Assembly (NCBI GenBank): GCA_900469345.1
Contig: UBWZ01000014.1
Coordinates: forward strand, 1-64,000
Direction: 5' to 3'
DNA length: 64,000 bases
DNA from: Hyphomicrobiales bacterium
Lineage (GTDB): Bacteria; Pseudomonadota; Alphaproteobacteria; Rhizobiales; Rhizobiaceae
Positions 1 to 7,718 of this stretch are shown here, in pieces. The position numbers and the translations under genes are program-made. Numbering within the stretch: position 1 is the stretch's first letter; every line of letters starts with the position of its first letter. Under the pieces are notes generated by a model, which searched no databases, was not told where the DNA came from, and saw only the letters and a list, made by a program, of their open reading frames with translations.

Positions 1-128
1 GAAACTGCAGATCTGCAGTTGCGACAGCTCTTCTCGCTGACCCAGGCCATGACCGTCAACGGCTGCTTCGCCGTATAAGAGGTAGAATCACCGACTGCAG
101 ATCCGCAGATGGCCACATCGTTTTTCAC

Positions 129-593
129 ATGATCTGTTTCCGCATGTTCATGGTGATCCTCGAGGATACCGCCGAAATCCAATGTGCCGCCGAAAATGCG
201 ATCTCGCTCCATACCAGCGACACGATCGACATGGCGCGGTTGCTGAAAAGCACCATGCGACTGCGGCCCGATCGCATCATCGTCGGCGAGGTTTGCGACG
301 GCGCTGCTCTGACGCGCCTTAAAGCCTGGAACACGGGTCATCCCGGCGGTATCACCACAATCCATTCCAATACAGCGATGTCAGCCCTGCGGCGGCTAGA
401 ACAATTGACGTCGGAAGCGAGGCAGCAGCCGATGTAGGAGGTGATCGGTGAAGCTGTCGATCTCGTCGTCTCCATTGCGCGCACGGAGAAGGGGAGGCGC
501 GTCCGGGAGGTCATCCACATCGAGGGTTATCGCAACGGCCGCTACCAAACCGAACACTATGCCCAGATCGATGAGGACAGTCACGTCGCATAG
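129..593 (+). pseudogene. trbB: trbB remnant (conjugal-transfer secretion ATPase), truncated and interrupted
   Basis: The reading frame encodes the central and C-terminal part of a TrbB/VirB11-type hexameric ATPase, which energises the type IV secretion channel in conjugation. Visible family features are the stretch VILEDTAEIQCAAEN, then LLKSTMRLRPDRIIVGEV, then AWNTGHPGGITTIHSN. The N-terminal half with the P-loop is absent, and the sequence before about position 129 does not resemble TrbB. A TAG at 435-437 interrupts the frame. Beyond it the same frame continues to 593 with TrbB-like sequence (EVIGEAVDLVVSIARTEKG...). Intact TrbB is about 320 residues; about 155 codons remain here. It lies directly ahead of trbC- and trbD-like sequence in the standard trb gene order. 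Two independent defects make function very unlikely. Confidence 0.85.
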
Positions 594-986
594 GATGAAC
601 TTCATCCTTCCTCCCTAACTTTCCCCGCAGCAGCGGCAAGCCTTTGCGAACCCGCGCTCGCCTCTTCCGGGGGAGGGGGCCTGCCCTGGGAATCTGCACT
701 TCAACAGATCCAGCAGTCGATCACGGGACCCGTAGCGGGCTTTATCGCGCTGGCCGCAGTCGCCATTGCCGGCGCGATGCTGATCTTCGGAGGGGAACTA
801 AACGATTTCGCACGGCGGCTCTGCTATGTGGCGCTGATCGGAGGCGTGCTTCTTGGCGCGACACAGATCGTCGCGCTGTTCGGCGCGAACGGGGGCTCGA
901 TCGACGACCCTGCCGCGCGGGCCGAGCAGGCCACACCGGAACCACCGATTTCAGCAACTACGAAGGGGGAGGGGGCTCATGGCTGA
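594..986 (+). pseudogene. trbC: trbC-like pilin remnant without a start codon
   Basis: One open frame reads [20 protein letters not shown], then a hydrophobic segment, then [20 protein letters not shown] and a second hydrophobic segment. This is the two-helix layout of TrbC/VirB2-type pilin precursors. Alanine-rich sequence ahead of it ([19 protein letters not shown]) looks like the signal-peptide cleavage region. No usable start codon exists in this frame. The ATG at 596, right after trbB, is in another frame and stops after seven codons, which suggests a small frameshift in the signal peptide. The stop overlaps the ATG of the trbD-like gene by 8 bases, as in an intact trb operon. Frame and order are clear; functionality is doubtful. 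Confidence 0.7.
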
Positions 987-1239
987 GGCCAGTTCATCCC
1001 TTGTCCGGTCGCGCGTAGACCGGGCTCTGTCTCGCCTCAACCTGTTGATGGGCGCCGATCGCGAGCTTGTCCTGGACACTGCGCTCGCCGCTGTCATCCT
1101 GATTTTCGTCGTCCTGACTTGATCTGCGGCGCTGTTTGGCGTTGCGGTCTCGCTGATGACGGTCGCAGCCCTTCGCATGATAGCCAGAACCAATCTGCTC
1201 TTGCGCCACGGCGATGACGTCGCACACATATTCCCTTGA
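979..1239 (+). pseudogene. trbD: trbD-like (VirB3 family) remnant with internal stop
   Basis: Starts at the ATG at 979 inside the end of the trbC frame and reads SRVDRALSRLNLLMGADREL followed by a hydrophobic segment ending FVVLT. This is the N-terminal pattern of TrbD/VirB3, a small inner-membrane component of the conjugative type IV secretion system. A TGA at 1120-1122 interrupts it at a position compatible with a Trp codon. The same frame then continues with SAALFGVAVSLMTVAALRMI to a stop at 1239. The family normally has about 99 residues; about 86 are recognisable. Together with the trbB and trbC remnants it marks a dead conjugation operon. No trbE or later gene follows. Confidence 0.7.
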
Positions 1240-1456
1240 ATGAAATGTGTCGGATATAAACCCGTAAAGCTGAGCCGGTCGGCACTATAGTCGATGTCCA
1301 TTTTTGACTATATTTTGCAGTCAATCTCGCCCCGAAGGTGAGCTGCAGACACCGCCTTGGCCAAAGCCGTATTGATGTAAAGCAAAAACGATCAATATCT
1401 TGAATCGGTATGCCGCAATCGATTCAGAACTGTGGTTGGACGCCGGCTGAGACCGG

Positions 1457-1765
1457 GTGCAGACTGCGCGCGTGATCTACCAACCTTACAGCGTGCTAAT
1501 CCACCGCCGGGATCCAATGCGCAACATGGCTCGCTACTACGGGCTGTCCGTGGAGCCATCGTTACTGGGCGGAATCATTCTCGTGCGGCGATGGGGCAGG
1601 GCAGGGCGCAGTGAGCGTCGCCGCGTCGAACATTTCCGCAACGAGCAGGACGCGGTCATCGTGTTTCTCGCATTGCTGGCCCGGAAACGCCGCCGCGGCT
1701 ATCGACCGGAGCCTGCCGCAACATTTCACGCGTGCGATTGGTCTTTTGATCAAAAAGCACCGTGA
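1457..1765 (+). CDS. Small WGR-domain protein
   Basis: 102 residues starting at a GTG; a later ATG at 1517 is an alternative. The core reads RNMARYYGLSVEPSLLGGII then LVRRWGRAG and a final DAVIVFLALLARKRRRGYRP. This is the WGR fold signature: Trp-Gly-Arg after a beta strand, then a closing helix with K-R-GYRP. Free-standing WGR proteins of about 90 residues are frequent on rhizobial plasmids. Their role is unproven; WGR domains in PARP proteins contact nucleic acid. There is no strong Shine-Dalgarno at either start. It sits between the trb remnant and the convergent gene at 1896-2258. The domain call is firm from the sequence pattern; the function is unknown. Confidence 0.7.
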   Translation: MQTARVIYQPYSVLIHRRDPMRNMARYYGLSVEPSLLGGIILVRRWGRAGRSERRRVEHFRNEQDAVIVFLALLARKRRRGYRPEPAATFHACDWSFDQKAP

Positions 1766-1895
1766 TGGCGCAGTCAGCCGATTCGGGACGTGTTGTAACG
1801 TTTTTGCAGAATGGTTACAGCGCGTCCCGCATTGCCTTGTCGCATAGTCATGTGCGTTCTGCGTCACTACGCGATCCGAGAATTCCGTTTCTCGT

Positions 1896-2258
1896 TTATG
1901 AAGTAACGGGGAGAACAGGCTTGCTGTCGCCGTCGACGGAACCCGGTCTCGCGATAGCGGCAAGAGCATGCAAATCGACCCTGCGGGTGAGACGTCGTCG
2001 CAGCTCCGCGTTCGATTCCTGCTTGTCATAGCCGACGGCCACAAGGATCTTCTGGGCGCCGCCAACGATGTCGCGCGCGCTTGGTTGCGGGCAGGCGGGA
2101 TCGGCATCGAGAGCGTCTGCCAGGAACACCGCCAGGGAAGCTGCAATCGCACGATCGATTATCGACGCCTCGGGGCGACCGGCGACGCGCCGCCGGGTCC
2201 GCCAGCGCTCGGTTCGGAGACGGGCAGTTTCGTTTGCAGGATTGCGGGGTCGTGGCAT
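1896..2258 (-). CDS. Conserved hypothetical protein (basic N-terminus)
   Basis: 120 residues beginning MPRPRNPANETARLRTERWR. The N-terminus is strongly basic (RLRTERWRTRRRVAGRPE), followed by a helix (IIDRAIAASLAVFLADAL) and a second helical block with RDIVGGAQKILVAVGYD and SNAELRRRLTRRVDLHALA. The composition suggests a small nucleic-acid-binding protein, but this is inference. I believe related short proteins occur on rhizobial plasmids, without a known function. No membrane segment or cysteine motif is present. It converges with the WGR gene. Real coding is supported by the compact predicted helices and by reading frame length in a high-GC region, less so by a ribosome site. Confidence 0.55.
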   Translation of the reverse strand: MPRPRNPANETARLRTERWRTRRRVAGRPEASIIDRAIAASLAVFLADALDADPACPQPSARDIVGGAQKILVAVGYDKQESNAELRRRLTRRVDLHALAAIARPGSVDGDSKPVLPVTS

Positions 2259-2601
2259 GGTCGGATCTCCGGTTGTGACGTCACTATCGGAACCTGCCGG
2301 CGCGCAAGCTGGAAACGCTGCCCGTCACTACCGGAAATAATTTGACTCAACTCGAGTTACGTTACCGGCAACGCATCGAAGGTCGCGGCGAACACGAGTA
2401 AGGCCGCCCAGGATCCAAGATGAAACCGACCGCCGCAGAGGTGATTGTGGTCATCATGCCGATACCATCCCGTTGTGACGATAGACATGCATGCTATGTG
2501 AACAGCAGCGTCACTATCCGAGCTTGCGCGTCGGCTCGGTTCATCGGGTTACAAGCCGCAGAACGTCGTTTAAGTGTCCGGCAGCATCAGGAGGATCTTA
2601 C
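2259..2601. other. Intergenic region with short palindromes
   Basis: No gene seen. It separates the divergent genes at 1896-2258 and 2602-2814, so it should hold both promoters. Visible elements are the 10-bp palindrome AACTCGAGTT at 2349-2358 and several copies of a CGTCACTA core (about 2279, 2323 and 2508), one inside the palindrome TGACGTCA. These could be binding sites for a local regulator. Confidence 0.35.
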
Positions 2602-2814
2602 ATGACGATCGACCACATCACTGTCGACAACCGCGGCGACTTCGCGATGTGCGCTATCGAGCGGGCCAGGATCATCGTTAGCGAGCAGGGCACGGCTCTG
2701 GCGATGGCTGCGCGCGACGGTAGCGATGACGAGGTCCGATCGAGCGGGAACGCGCTCGGACAGGCGATCACCGAGGCGCTGCTGGAAGTGTTCGACGGCT
2801 TGCTGGACGAGTGA
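2602..2814 (+). CDS. Small acidic hypothetical protein
   Basis: 70 residues, MTIDHITVDNRGDFAMCAIE..., rich in Asp and Glu and ending in an acidic helix (QAITEALLEVFDGLLDE). I chose the ATG at 2602 because a strong ribosome site, AGGAGGATCTTAC, lies immediately upstream; the frame is open further upstream but without such a site. No domain recognised, no cysteines beyond one, no membrane segment. It is the first gene on the plus strand of the accessory block, facing several small minus-strand genes. An acidic helical protein of this size could be a plasmid-borne inhibitor or antitoxin-like partner, but nothing in the sequence proves it. Confidence 0.6.
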   Translation: MTIDHITVDNRGDFAMCAIERARIIVSEQGTALAMAARDGSDDEVRSSGNALGQAITEALLEVFDGLLDE

Positions 2815-2926
2815 AGGATCGCGTCGGCCGGTGGACATCGACAAGGCGGATGTGGTCGCCTTGGTCACTCTCCCCCAGAGCCGTCCCGCCGCCCATCGTC
2901 GCGGCGGCCGGGAGAGCGGCTCTGCG

Positions 2927-3196
2927 TTAATCCGCGTTATCCCTGATCTCTGCAAGGGCTTCGATCACTTGCTCGGCCCGTTCGGAGATATCGCGCATGA
3001 CGCTCACGGCGGGCGCGATATCGGATGGCAACCAGCGCACGGGGTCGGGTGAGAACATGTCGATGATCTGTCGTTTGAGATCGTATCCGCGATCGTCCCA
3101 CTGCCTGATCCTTTCGATGAGCGTCTCAAGCGCATGATGTTCCTTGCGGCCCATGACGCGTTGTATGCGGTACGGGATCGGGGTGGTCTCCGGCAT
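2927..3196 (-). CDS. Small helical hypothetical protein
   Basis: 89 residues from the ATG at 3196, beginning MPETTPIPYRIQRVMGRKEH. A GAGGA sequence lies about 7 bases upstream of this ATG, which favours it over longer in-frame extensions. Predicted to be almost all helix: a basic N-terminal part, a middle EHHALETLIERIRQWDDRGYD, and an amphipathic C-terminal helix VMRDISERAEQVIEALAEIR that could form a coiled coil. No family recognised. It is in line with the next minus-strand genes at 3318-3683 and 3734-3952, so the three may share a transcript. Confidence 0.55.
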   Translation of the reverse strand: MPETTPIPYRIQRVMGRKEHHALETLIERIRQWDDRGYDLKRQIIDMFSPDPVRWLPSDIAPAVSVMRDISERAEQVIEALAEIRDNAD

Positions 3197-3317
3197 GATC
3201 TGGTCCTCGCTGTAGTCGTTGCTTGTGGGTTCAGGCTGCCGTGCCACTGGCTGGCTCGAGGCGATCCCTGTCGGGCGCGAACAAGCTGCCCCGAGCTGGC
3301 TCTGCTTGCGGCGGCCA

Positions 3318-3683
3318 TCACCACCACGACGAGTAGTAGACGGTATATCCATCGCGGATGGCCTGGCGGGCCCGCTCCAGAAATAGAAGATCACCGAAGG
3401 CGTCGCTGGACACGCTCTGCCCGAACATCAAGCCGGACGTCTTTGGCAATGAGGTACGCCTCAGGCTGGCTTCAAGTTCTGCGAGATCGGCGGGGAGCAG
3501 CCGCAGGTTCGCCAGGTTGAACGCCTTTGCCCGACCGCGTTTGGAGCGATAGAGCTTCTCCATCCAGGCATGAAGGTCTGGGTGCTTGCGCCAGTAGTGC
3601 AGTTCCTCCGCATTCTGGACCTTGAAGTCCACCGACTGGTGAACCTTGTGCTTCGTCTTGAAGGCGAACATGTCGAGACCCAT
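3318..3683 (-). CDS. Conserved hypothetical protein (MGLDMFA family)
   Basis: 121 residues from the ATG at 3683, MGLDMFAFKTKHKVHQSVDF. The start is fixed by the purine-rich site GAAAGGAAAAGG just upstream and by the recurrent MGLDM(F/Y)A opening seen in many uncharacterised bacterial and phage proteins. The segment ELHYWRKHPDLHAWMEKLY is also typical: a YWRK/HPDLHxWM motif shared by these proteins. The C-terminus ends in SGLMFGQ...DLLFLERARQAI and a terminal TVYYSSWW. No catalytic residues are known. It probably belongs to the same transcript as the flanking minus-strand genes. Similarity to the family is my pattern recognition; biochemical function is unknown. Confidence 0.7.
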   Translation of the reverse strand: MGLDMFAFKTKHKVHQSVDFKVQNAEELHYWRKHPDLHAWMEKLYRSKRGRAKAFNLANLRLLPADLAELEASLRRTSLPKTSGLMFGQSVSSDAFGDLLFLERARQAIRDGYTVYYSSWW

Positions 3684-3733
3684 CGGCCTTTTCCTTTCGA
3701 TCGGTTTGGTGGGGAAGCGGCAAGACGTGCGCT

Positions 3734-3952
3734 TTACATCGGCGGCAGGTCGGCCACCGCTTCGAAAACGGATGTCTGTCCGCACATGCGGCTTGTCGCC
3801 ATGTAGGTTCGCAAAAGAGCACTCTCATCGACGCCAAGCTGCCGCAGGCGGGCGATGCGCGGACCAAAATCGCGGACGGCATCCTCCAGGACTGCCAGTT
3901 GCTTGGCCGACGCCGCCTGCATCAGGAGGGCGACGGGTTGGGGTTTGGTCAT
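3734..3952 (-). CDS. Small helical hypothetical protein
   Basis: 72 residues from the ATG at 3952, MTKPQPVALLMQAASAKQLA. The site GAAAGGATCATCGTC directly upstream supports this start rather than the in-frame ATG 21 bases earlier. Two predicted helices (ASAKQLAVLEDAVRDFG and ARLRQLGVDESALLRTYMA) are followed by a short tail. No domain recognised. It follows the gene at 4394-4840 on the same strand after a 441-bp gap that contains repeat copy A, and precedes the gene at 3318-3683 by 50 bp. Confidence 0.5.
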   Translation of the reverse strand: MTKPQPVALLMQAASAKQLAVLEDAVRDFGPRIARLRQLGVDESALLRTYMATSRMCGQTSVFEAVADLPPM

Positions 3953-4069
3953 GACGATGATCCTTTCGATCAAAAATGTGGGGGCATGGGCGTGCGGAAT
4001 GGGCCGCGGCAGGCCGCGGCACAGAGGCTCTGCGAACGACAGAGCGATGATCGGGAGAGCCCATCATGG

Positions 4070-4300
4070 GCAAGCCTCACCTCGCGCGGTGACGCTCAGG
4101 AACGGCGGGACGACGGCAAGCGTTGCGCGACGCCGACAGCACCGTGCTTGCTGGATCCAAAGCCGCTGACGCGGCCATTCCGGTGATCATGTCCGGTGAT
4201 ATTGTCGGCCGGCGCGAACACCAGGCTGTTTGGACCAGCCGTCGTCTCACCCCTGTCGATAAAATGATGCTGGCGCGTCGCAACGATCATCGCAAGCACA
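4070..4300. repeat. Intergenic repeat, copy A
   Basis: About 230 bp that resembles 4965-5185 (copy B), each lying just ahead of a minus-strand small gene. The best-matching core contains TCCAAAGCCGCT, GCGGCCAT, CTGTTTGGACCAGCC and ATGCTGGCGCGTCG in the same order in both copies. Reading the plus strand gives similar peptides (AVWTSRRLTPVDKMMLARR here, DAVWTSHRHTCVDRKMLARR in B). The minus strand also gives similar peptides (TTAGPNS...GRVSGFGS here, TVAGPNS...GRMSGFGS in B). Whether it is a small gene, a leader RNA or a non-coding repeat is not settled. Confidence 0.6.
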
Positions 4301-4393
4301 AAACGCCCCCGTGGAGGGATTTTTGGTTCGGCCTCTCGCGGACCTACGATCCGCGACGATCCATGGCCGTTCGTCTTCACCGGCCTTTCGATC

Positions 4394-4840
4394 TCAATGG
4401 CAGGTGATGCGATCGAAATCGTCGCACACGGCGCTCGCCTCGTCCTGCAGCATCTTCATCGTGTGGACGACAGGTTCGGAGTTCGTGGCATGCCCGTTGG
4501 CGACCAGTTGCTGGAGAATGCTGACATAGACATGGATCTGCATGATGCGCAGCACACCATCGCCGCCGATATAGTCCCGGAGGTGCCCTGTCTGGACCGG
4601 CTTTGGCAACTTGAACTCGAAGAGCGCCTCGTCCAGCAGGTCGGACTGACTGGGCAGACCGGCTCCGATCTTGAGGACGCCAATGCTATGCTCCGAGAAC
4701 AGCAGGCAAAGCTGATGTTTGCGACGGCCGGCCGGACCGGCTTCGAGATCATCAATGGCCCCGAAGAGGGCGCAGGCACCGATCCAGGCATTGTGCCTCA
4801 GGGTCTCTTCGTAAGCGTCTGCGGTTGCGGTATCGATCAT
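4394..4840 (-). CDS. Hypothetical helical protein
   Basis: 148 residues from the ATG at 4840 (MIDTATADAYEETLRHNAWI); GAAAGGAAGCTCATC upstream is a good ribosome site and rules out the much longer upstream extension, which would run through repeat copy B. Predicted mostly helical: LRHNAWIGACALFGAIDDLE, then LLFSEHSIGVLKIGAGLP, FEFKLPKPVQTGHLRDYIGG, and a long C-terminal helix region (IMQIHVYVSILQQLVANGHA...HTMKMLQDEASAVC). No known domain recognised. It is flanked on both sides by the intergenic repeat, which suggests that the repeat travelled with, or regulates, these genes. Confidence 0.55.
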   Translation of the reverse strand: MIDTATADAYEETLRHNAWIGACALFGAIDDLEAGPAGRRKHQLCLLFSEHSIGVLKIGAGLPSQSDLLDEALFEFKLPKPVQTGHLRDYIGGDGVLRIMQIHVYVSILQQLVANGHATNSEPVVHTMKMLQDEASAVCDDFDRITCH

Positions 4841-4964
4841 GATGAGCTTCCTTTCATCGGAGCATGTTGGGGACGTGCGGGATCGAGCCGCGACCAGAGG
4901 GCCGCGACGCGAGGGTTCTGACACGGGCAAACCCGGTGCAGAGCAAGGGTTGGTCGGGCTGCCG

Positions 4965-5185
4965 CCAGCGAGCTTCCCCGCGAGGGTTATCGCTCGGACG
5001 AGGACGGCCGGAAGTGCCGCGCGACACCGGTGGCATCGCGGTTGTTGCTTCCAAAGCCGCTCATGCGGCCATGTCGGTGATGGTGTCGGCAGGCAGGAGA
5101 GATGCTGTTTGGACCAGCCACCGTCATACTTGCGTCGACAGAAAAATGCTGGCGCGTCGTTGCGGTTCTCGCAAGCCTCAATCGC
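4965..5185. repeat. Intergenic repeat, copy B
   Basis: Second copy of the element at 4070-4300, located upstream of the minus-strand gene at 4394-4840, just as copy A is upstream of 3734-3952. The copies differ by several indels, some of which keep the reading frame, and by scattered substitutions, so duplication is not recent. The 424-bp gap between 4841 and 5264 contains nothing else I can identify. Confidence 0.6.
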
Positions 5186-5264
5186 CCGGCGGCGCAAATT
5201 ATTTTTGTCGACCTGCTTTCGGCACATGCGTGGTGCCGGAGCGAAGACCACCTATCGTCGAAGG

Positions 5265-5765
5265 TTATCGGAAGCCCGGCGGGGGCGGGCAGGGGACGAA
5301 GTCGTCGCGCTCGAGATCGTAGCGATACCAGACCTGCTCATCCTCGAAGCGCTCGTAGACGGGATGAAGGTCGATCGGCCTGGCCGGACGCCCGCGATGC
5401 TCGCTCCCATCCTCGTCCGCATGGCGATCGCAGGCGGTGACGAAGAAGCCCTGACGCTCCCAGAGCCGGGCCGGTCGTCCGCAGCGTTCGCAGACATGGA
5501 AGCTACGTGCTTCGGCCAGCGCAATCAGGCGATAGATCCGCCATTGAAGTTGATCCGGCATGCCTGGTTCGGCTTGTCGATAAACGCGAAGACCGCCGAA
5601 CTTCTCCTTGATCTGCGTGACGCACAGAACGGTCCCCGTTGGCAGTTCGGCTTCCAATGCGGCGAACAGCACCGCGAGAATGCCGATCCAGCCCGGACCG
5701 CATTCGAAGCTGAACTGCGGCGCGAGGAAGGAGCGGTGCTTTCGCTTGAGATCGCTGAAGTCCAT
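5265..5765 (-). CDS. CxxC protein of the QIKEKFGGL family
   Basis: 166 residues from the ATG at 5765 (MDFSDLKRKHRSFLAPQFSF). The site GGTGAGGA lies 7 bases ahead of this ATG but only 1-2 bases ahead of the ATG two codons earlier, so the second ATG is preferred. The centre reads VTQIKEKFGGLRVYRQ, a motif shared with widespread uncharacterised phage and bacterial proteins. Like them it has a following CERCG...TACDRH cysteine/histidine cluster that probably binds zinc. It starts 9 bp after the stop of the AAA+ peptidase gene, so it is the third gene of the metallophosphoesterase-peptidase operon. Role unknown; a zinc-binding partner or adaptor of that operon is possible. Confidence 0.7.
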   Translation of the reverse strand: MDFSDLKRKHRSFLAPQFSFECGPGWIGILAVLFAALEAELPTGTVLCVTQIKEKFGGLRVYRQAEPGMPDQLQWRIYRLIALAEARSFHVCERCGRPARLWERQGFFVTACDRHADEDGSEHRGRPARPIDLHPVYERFEDEQVWYRYDLERDDFVPCPPPPGFR

Positions 5766-5774
5766 GTGCATTCC

Positions 5775-7718
5775 TCACCTTGCAAACGTGAGTGTCAGTT
5801 GAGCGGCCTGATCGTGATCGGCAACAGCCGCCTCGACCACCGTGCCGTCCAGCGACCCGTGCTCGATCAGCCTGTCGGCGAGGCTCTCGATGACGCCGCG
5901 ATAGCGCGTGACGATCTGGCGGGCGCGGATCAGTTCTTCCCGCAGGATCGCCTCGACCTGAATGGCGATTGCAGGCCGACGAAGCTCTGAGGCCATGCGC
6001 CCGGTCGCGGCAAAACTTTGGCAGGAGACAAGACCGTCCCCCATCCCGGCGACGGCGACCATCCAGGTGGCGATCCCGGTTGCCTGCTCGAGATCGAGCG
6101 CGACCCCGTCGCAGTGATCGCCGAAGAATACATGCTCGGCGGCCAGCGACGCGAGGTTGACGCAGATATCCGCCCGCATGAAGCGGCTGTCGCGACGCAC
6201 CATCGGCTCGCTGTCGAAGGCGGCAAAACCGGCAACGGAAGCGCCGGCCAGAACCTTGTCGTGCACGACAACGCGGGTCAGGCGGCGCAAGCCCAGCGCA
6301 ACGCCGACGACGGCGTGTCCGAGTTCATGGATCGCGGTTGCGCGCACTTGGTCTGCTGGAATGACGCGAACCGGCGGGAGTGCCTGCAGCACATGGCTTG
6401 TCTCGATTGCCATGCCGCTGCGGCGGGCAAGACGGCGGGCGTCGCGGGCAATCCGCTCGAGGTCGGCACCCGAGCATCCCTCCGTCAGCGCGATGGCGTC
6501 GCCGAGATCAAGATCCGCCTGCAGGTGGTAGCGAAGGATGTGCGCGCGCGCATCGGCATCCGGAAGCGCAATGGCGATATGCCGGTCGAGACGGCCGGGG
6601 CGGCGCAGAGCTGCGTCGACATTGCCCGGATCGTTGCAGGCACCGATAACGACGACGCCCGGGCGTTCGACCGCGCCGTCGAGATGTTCGAGCAAGCCGT
6701 TGACGACACCCCGCATGTATTCCTGGTGTTCGCCTGATTTGCCGCGGTCGACAAAGGCATCGACCTCGTCGATCAAAAGGATGCAGGGTGCGCTCGCGCG
6801 GGCCGCGTCGAACGTCTTGCGCATCGCCTTGAGCATATCGCCCTGATGACCTGCGGCCTGCCATGCCGAATACGATCCGGTCAGAAACGGCACATCGCAG
6901 CTCGTGGCCAAGGCCTTGGCGAACGTCGTCTTGCCAGTGCCCGGCGGACCCGACAGAAGCAGGCCGGTATCGACGTCGTGCCATGCGAGATGGCCAGCGC
7001 TGTAGTCTGCAAGATCGCGCTTCAGTTCAAAGGCCCAGGCCGCTGCATCGGCATATCCACGCAGGTCTTCCAGCCGCACTTCGCCTTCAGCCTTGGACGA
7101 TGCGACGTTCGGGGTTTTGGCGATGGACACGTTTTGTTCGACGCGCCAGCCGGCCAGCATCGCGCGGAAGGAGCGGCCGCCGTTGGGGAGGGCTGCCCGC
7201 AGCTCCGCCGGCATAGTCAGAATGCCCTCCGCTTCATCAGGGCTGATGGCTTCGGAGAATGCAAGTCGAACCGCCTGCTGCACCAATACGGGATCGACCG
7301 CCGGGACATCGAGGATCGCATCGACGACCGCGAGCGAGGGATGCGACAGAAGTCGTGTCGCGTCGGTGCAGCGGATCAGGCCGACGGTGCGGCATTCGCC
7401 GATCGACAAAGCGGCGATCGGATCGTGCGGCTGACCCTTGATCTTGCCCGCGGGCTCGATCGTGTCGACGACGTCATGGGCACGATAAGAACGGCGCGCC
7501 GGCCGAAAATTTTGATCGTCGTCATCGTCGCCGATCTCGATCGTCTGCGGCAACATGTCGAGCAGCACCGACCGCGCTGCACTTTTCCACGACGCCTCAT
7601 CGATCCGGTCGGGAAGGACGACTGCGACAAGGAAGCGGCCGGCACGGCGAAACGGTCGCAGTGCGCGACGCAGATGCAGGCAGGCGATCTGGTGCTCGAG
7701 AGACAGGTTATCGCTCAT
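5775..7718 (-). CDS. Soluble FtsH-like AAA+ ATPase with zinc-peptidase domain
   Basis: 647 residues. Residues 1-210 form a divergent N-terminal region with an acidic run (GDDDDDQN near 63-70) and no transmembrane segment. Residues about 215-440 are an AAA+ module: Walker A GPPGTGKT at 257-264, Walker B CILLIDEVDA at 312-321, sensor/arginine-finger region RRPGRLDR near 373-380. Residues 450-647 resemble the FtsH M41 peptidase: HELGH at 464-468 gives two zinc histidines and the catalytic Glu, and Asp542 in LDLEQAT matches the third zinc ligand. In the family such proteins unfold and degrade substrate proteins. Unlike true FtsH there is no membrane anchor. The ATG overlaps the stop of the metallophosphoesterase gene by 4 bases, so the two are co-translated. 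The substrate is unknown. Confidence 0.88.
   Translation of the reverse strand: MSDNLSLEHQIACLHLRRALRPFRRAGRFLVAVVLPDRIDEASWKSAARSVLLDMLPQTIEIGDDDDDQNFRPARRSYRAHDVVDTIEPAGKIKGQPHDPIAALSIGECRTVGLIRCTDATRLLSHPSLAVVDAILDVPAVDPVLVQQAVRLAFSEAISPDEAEGILTMPAELRAALPNGGRSFRAMLAGWRVEQNVSIAKTPNVASSKAEGEVRLEDLRGYADAAAWAFELKRDLADYSAGHLAWHDVDTGLLLSGPPGTGKTTFAKALATSCDVPFLTGSYSAWQAAGHQGDMLKAMRKTFDAARASAPCILLIDEVDAFVDRGKSGEHQEYMRGVVNGLLEHLDGAVERPGVVVIGACNDPGNVDAALRRPGRLDRHIAIALPDADARAHILRYHLQADLDLGDAIALTEGCSGADLERIARDARRLARRSGMAIETSHVLQALPPVRVIPADQVRATAIHELGHAVVGVALGLRRLTRVVVHDKVLAGASVAGFAAFDSEPMVRRDSRFMRADICVNLASLAAEHVFFGDHCDGVALDLEQATGIATWMVAVAGMGDGLVSCQSFAATGRMASELRRPAIAIQVEAILREELIRARQIVTRYRGVIESLADRLIEHGSLDGTVVEAAVADHDQAAQLTLTFAR

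Noticed and set aside
1..78. Open frame entering from the left edge (ends NGCFAV)
   Set aside because: Only 25 codons are visible and I do not recognise the family; it may be the end of a gene outside the window.
4839..5990. Long plus-strand open frame antisense to two minus-strand genes
   Set aside because: It is the high-GC shadow of the CxxC and helical genes; no ribosome site and no plausible domain.
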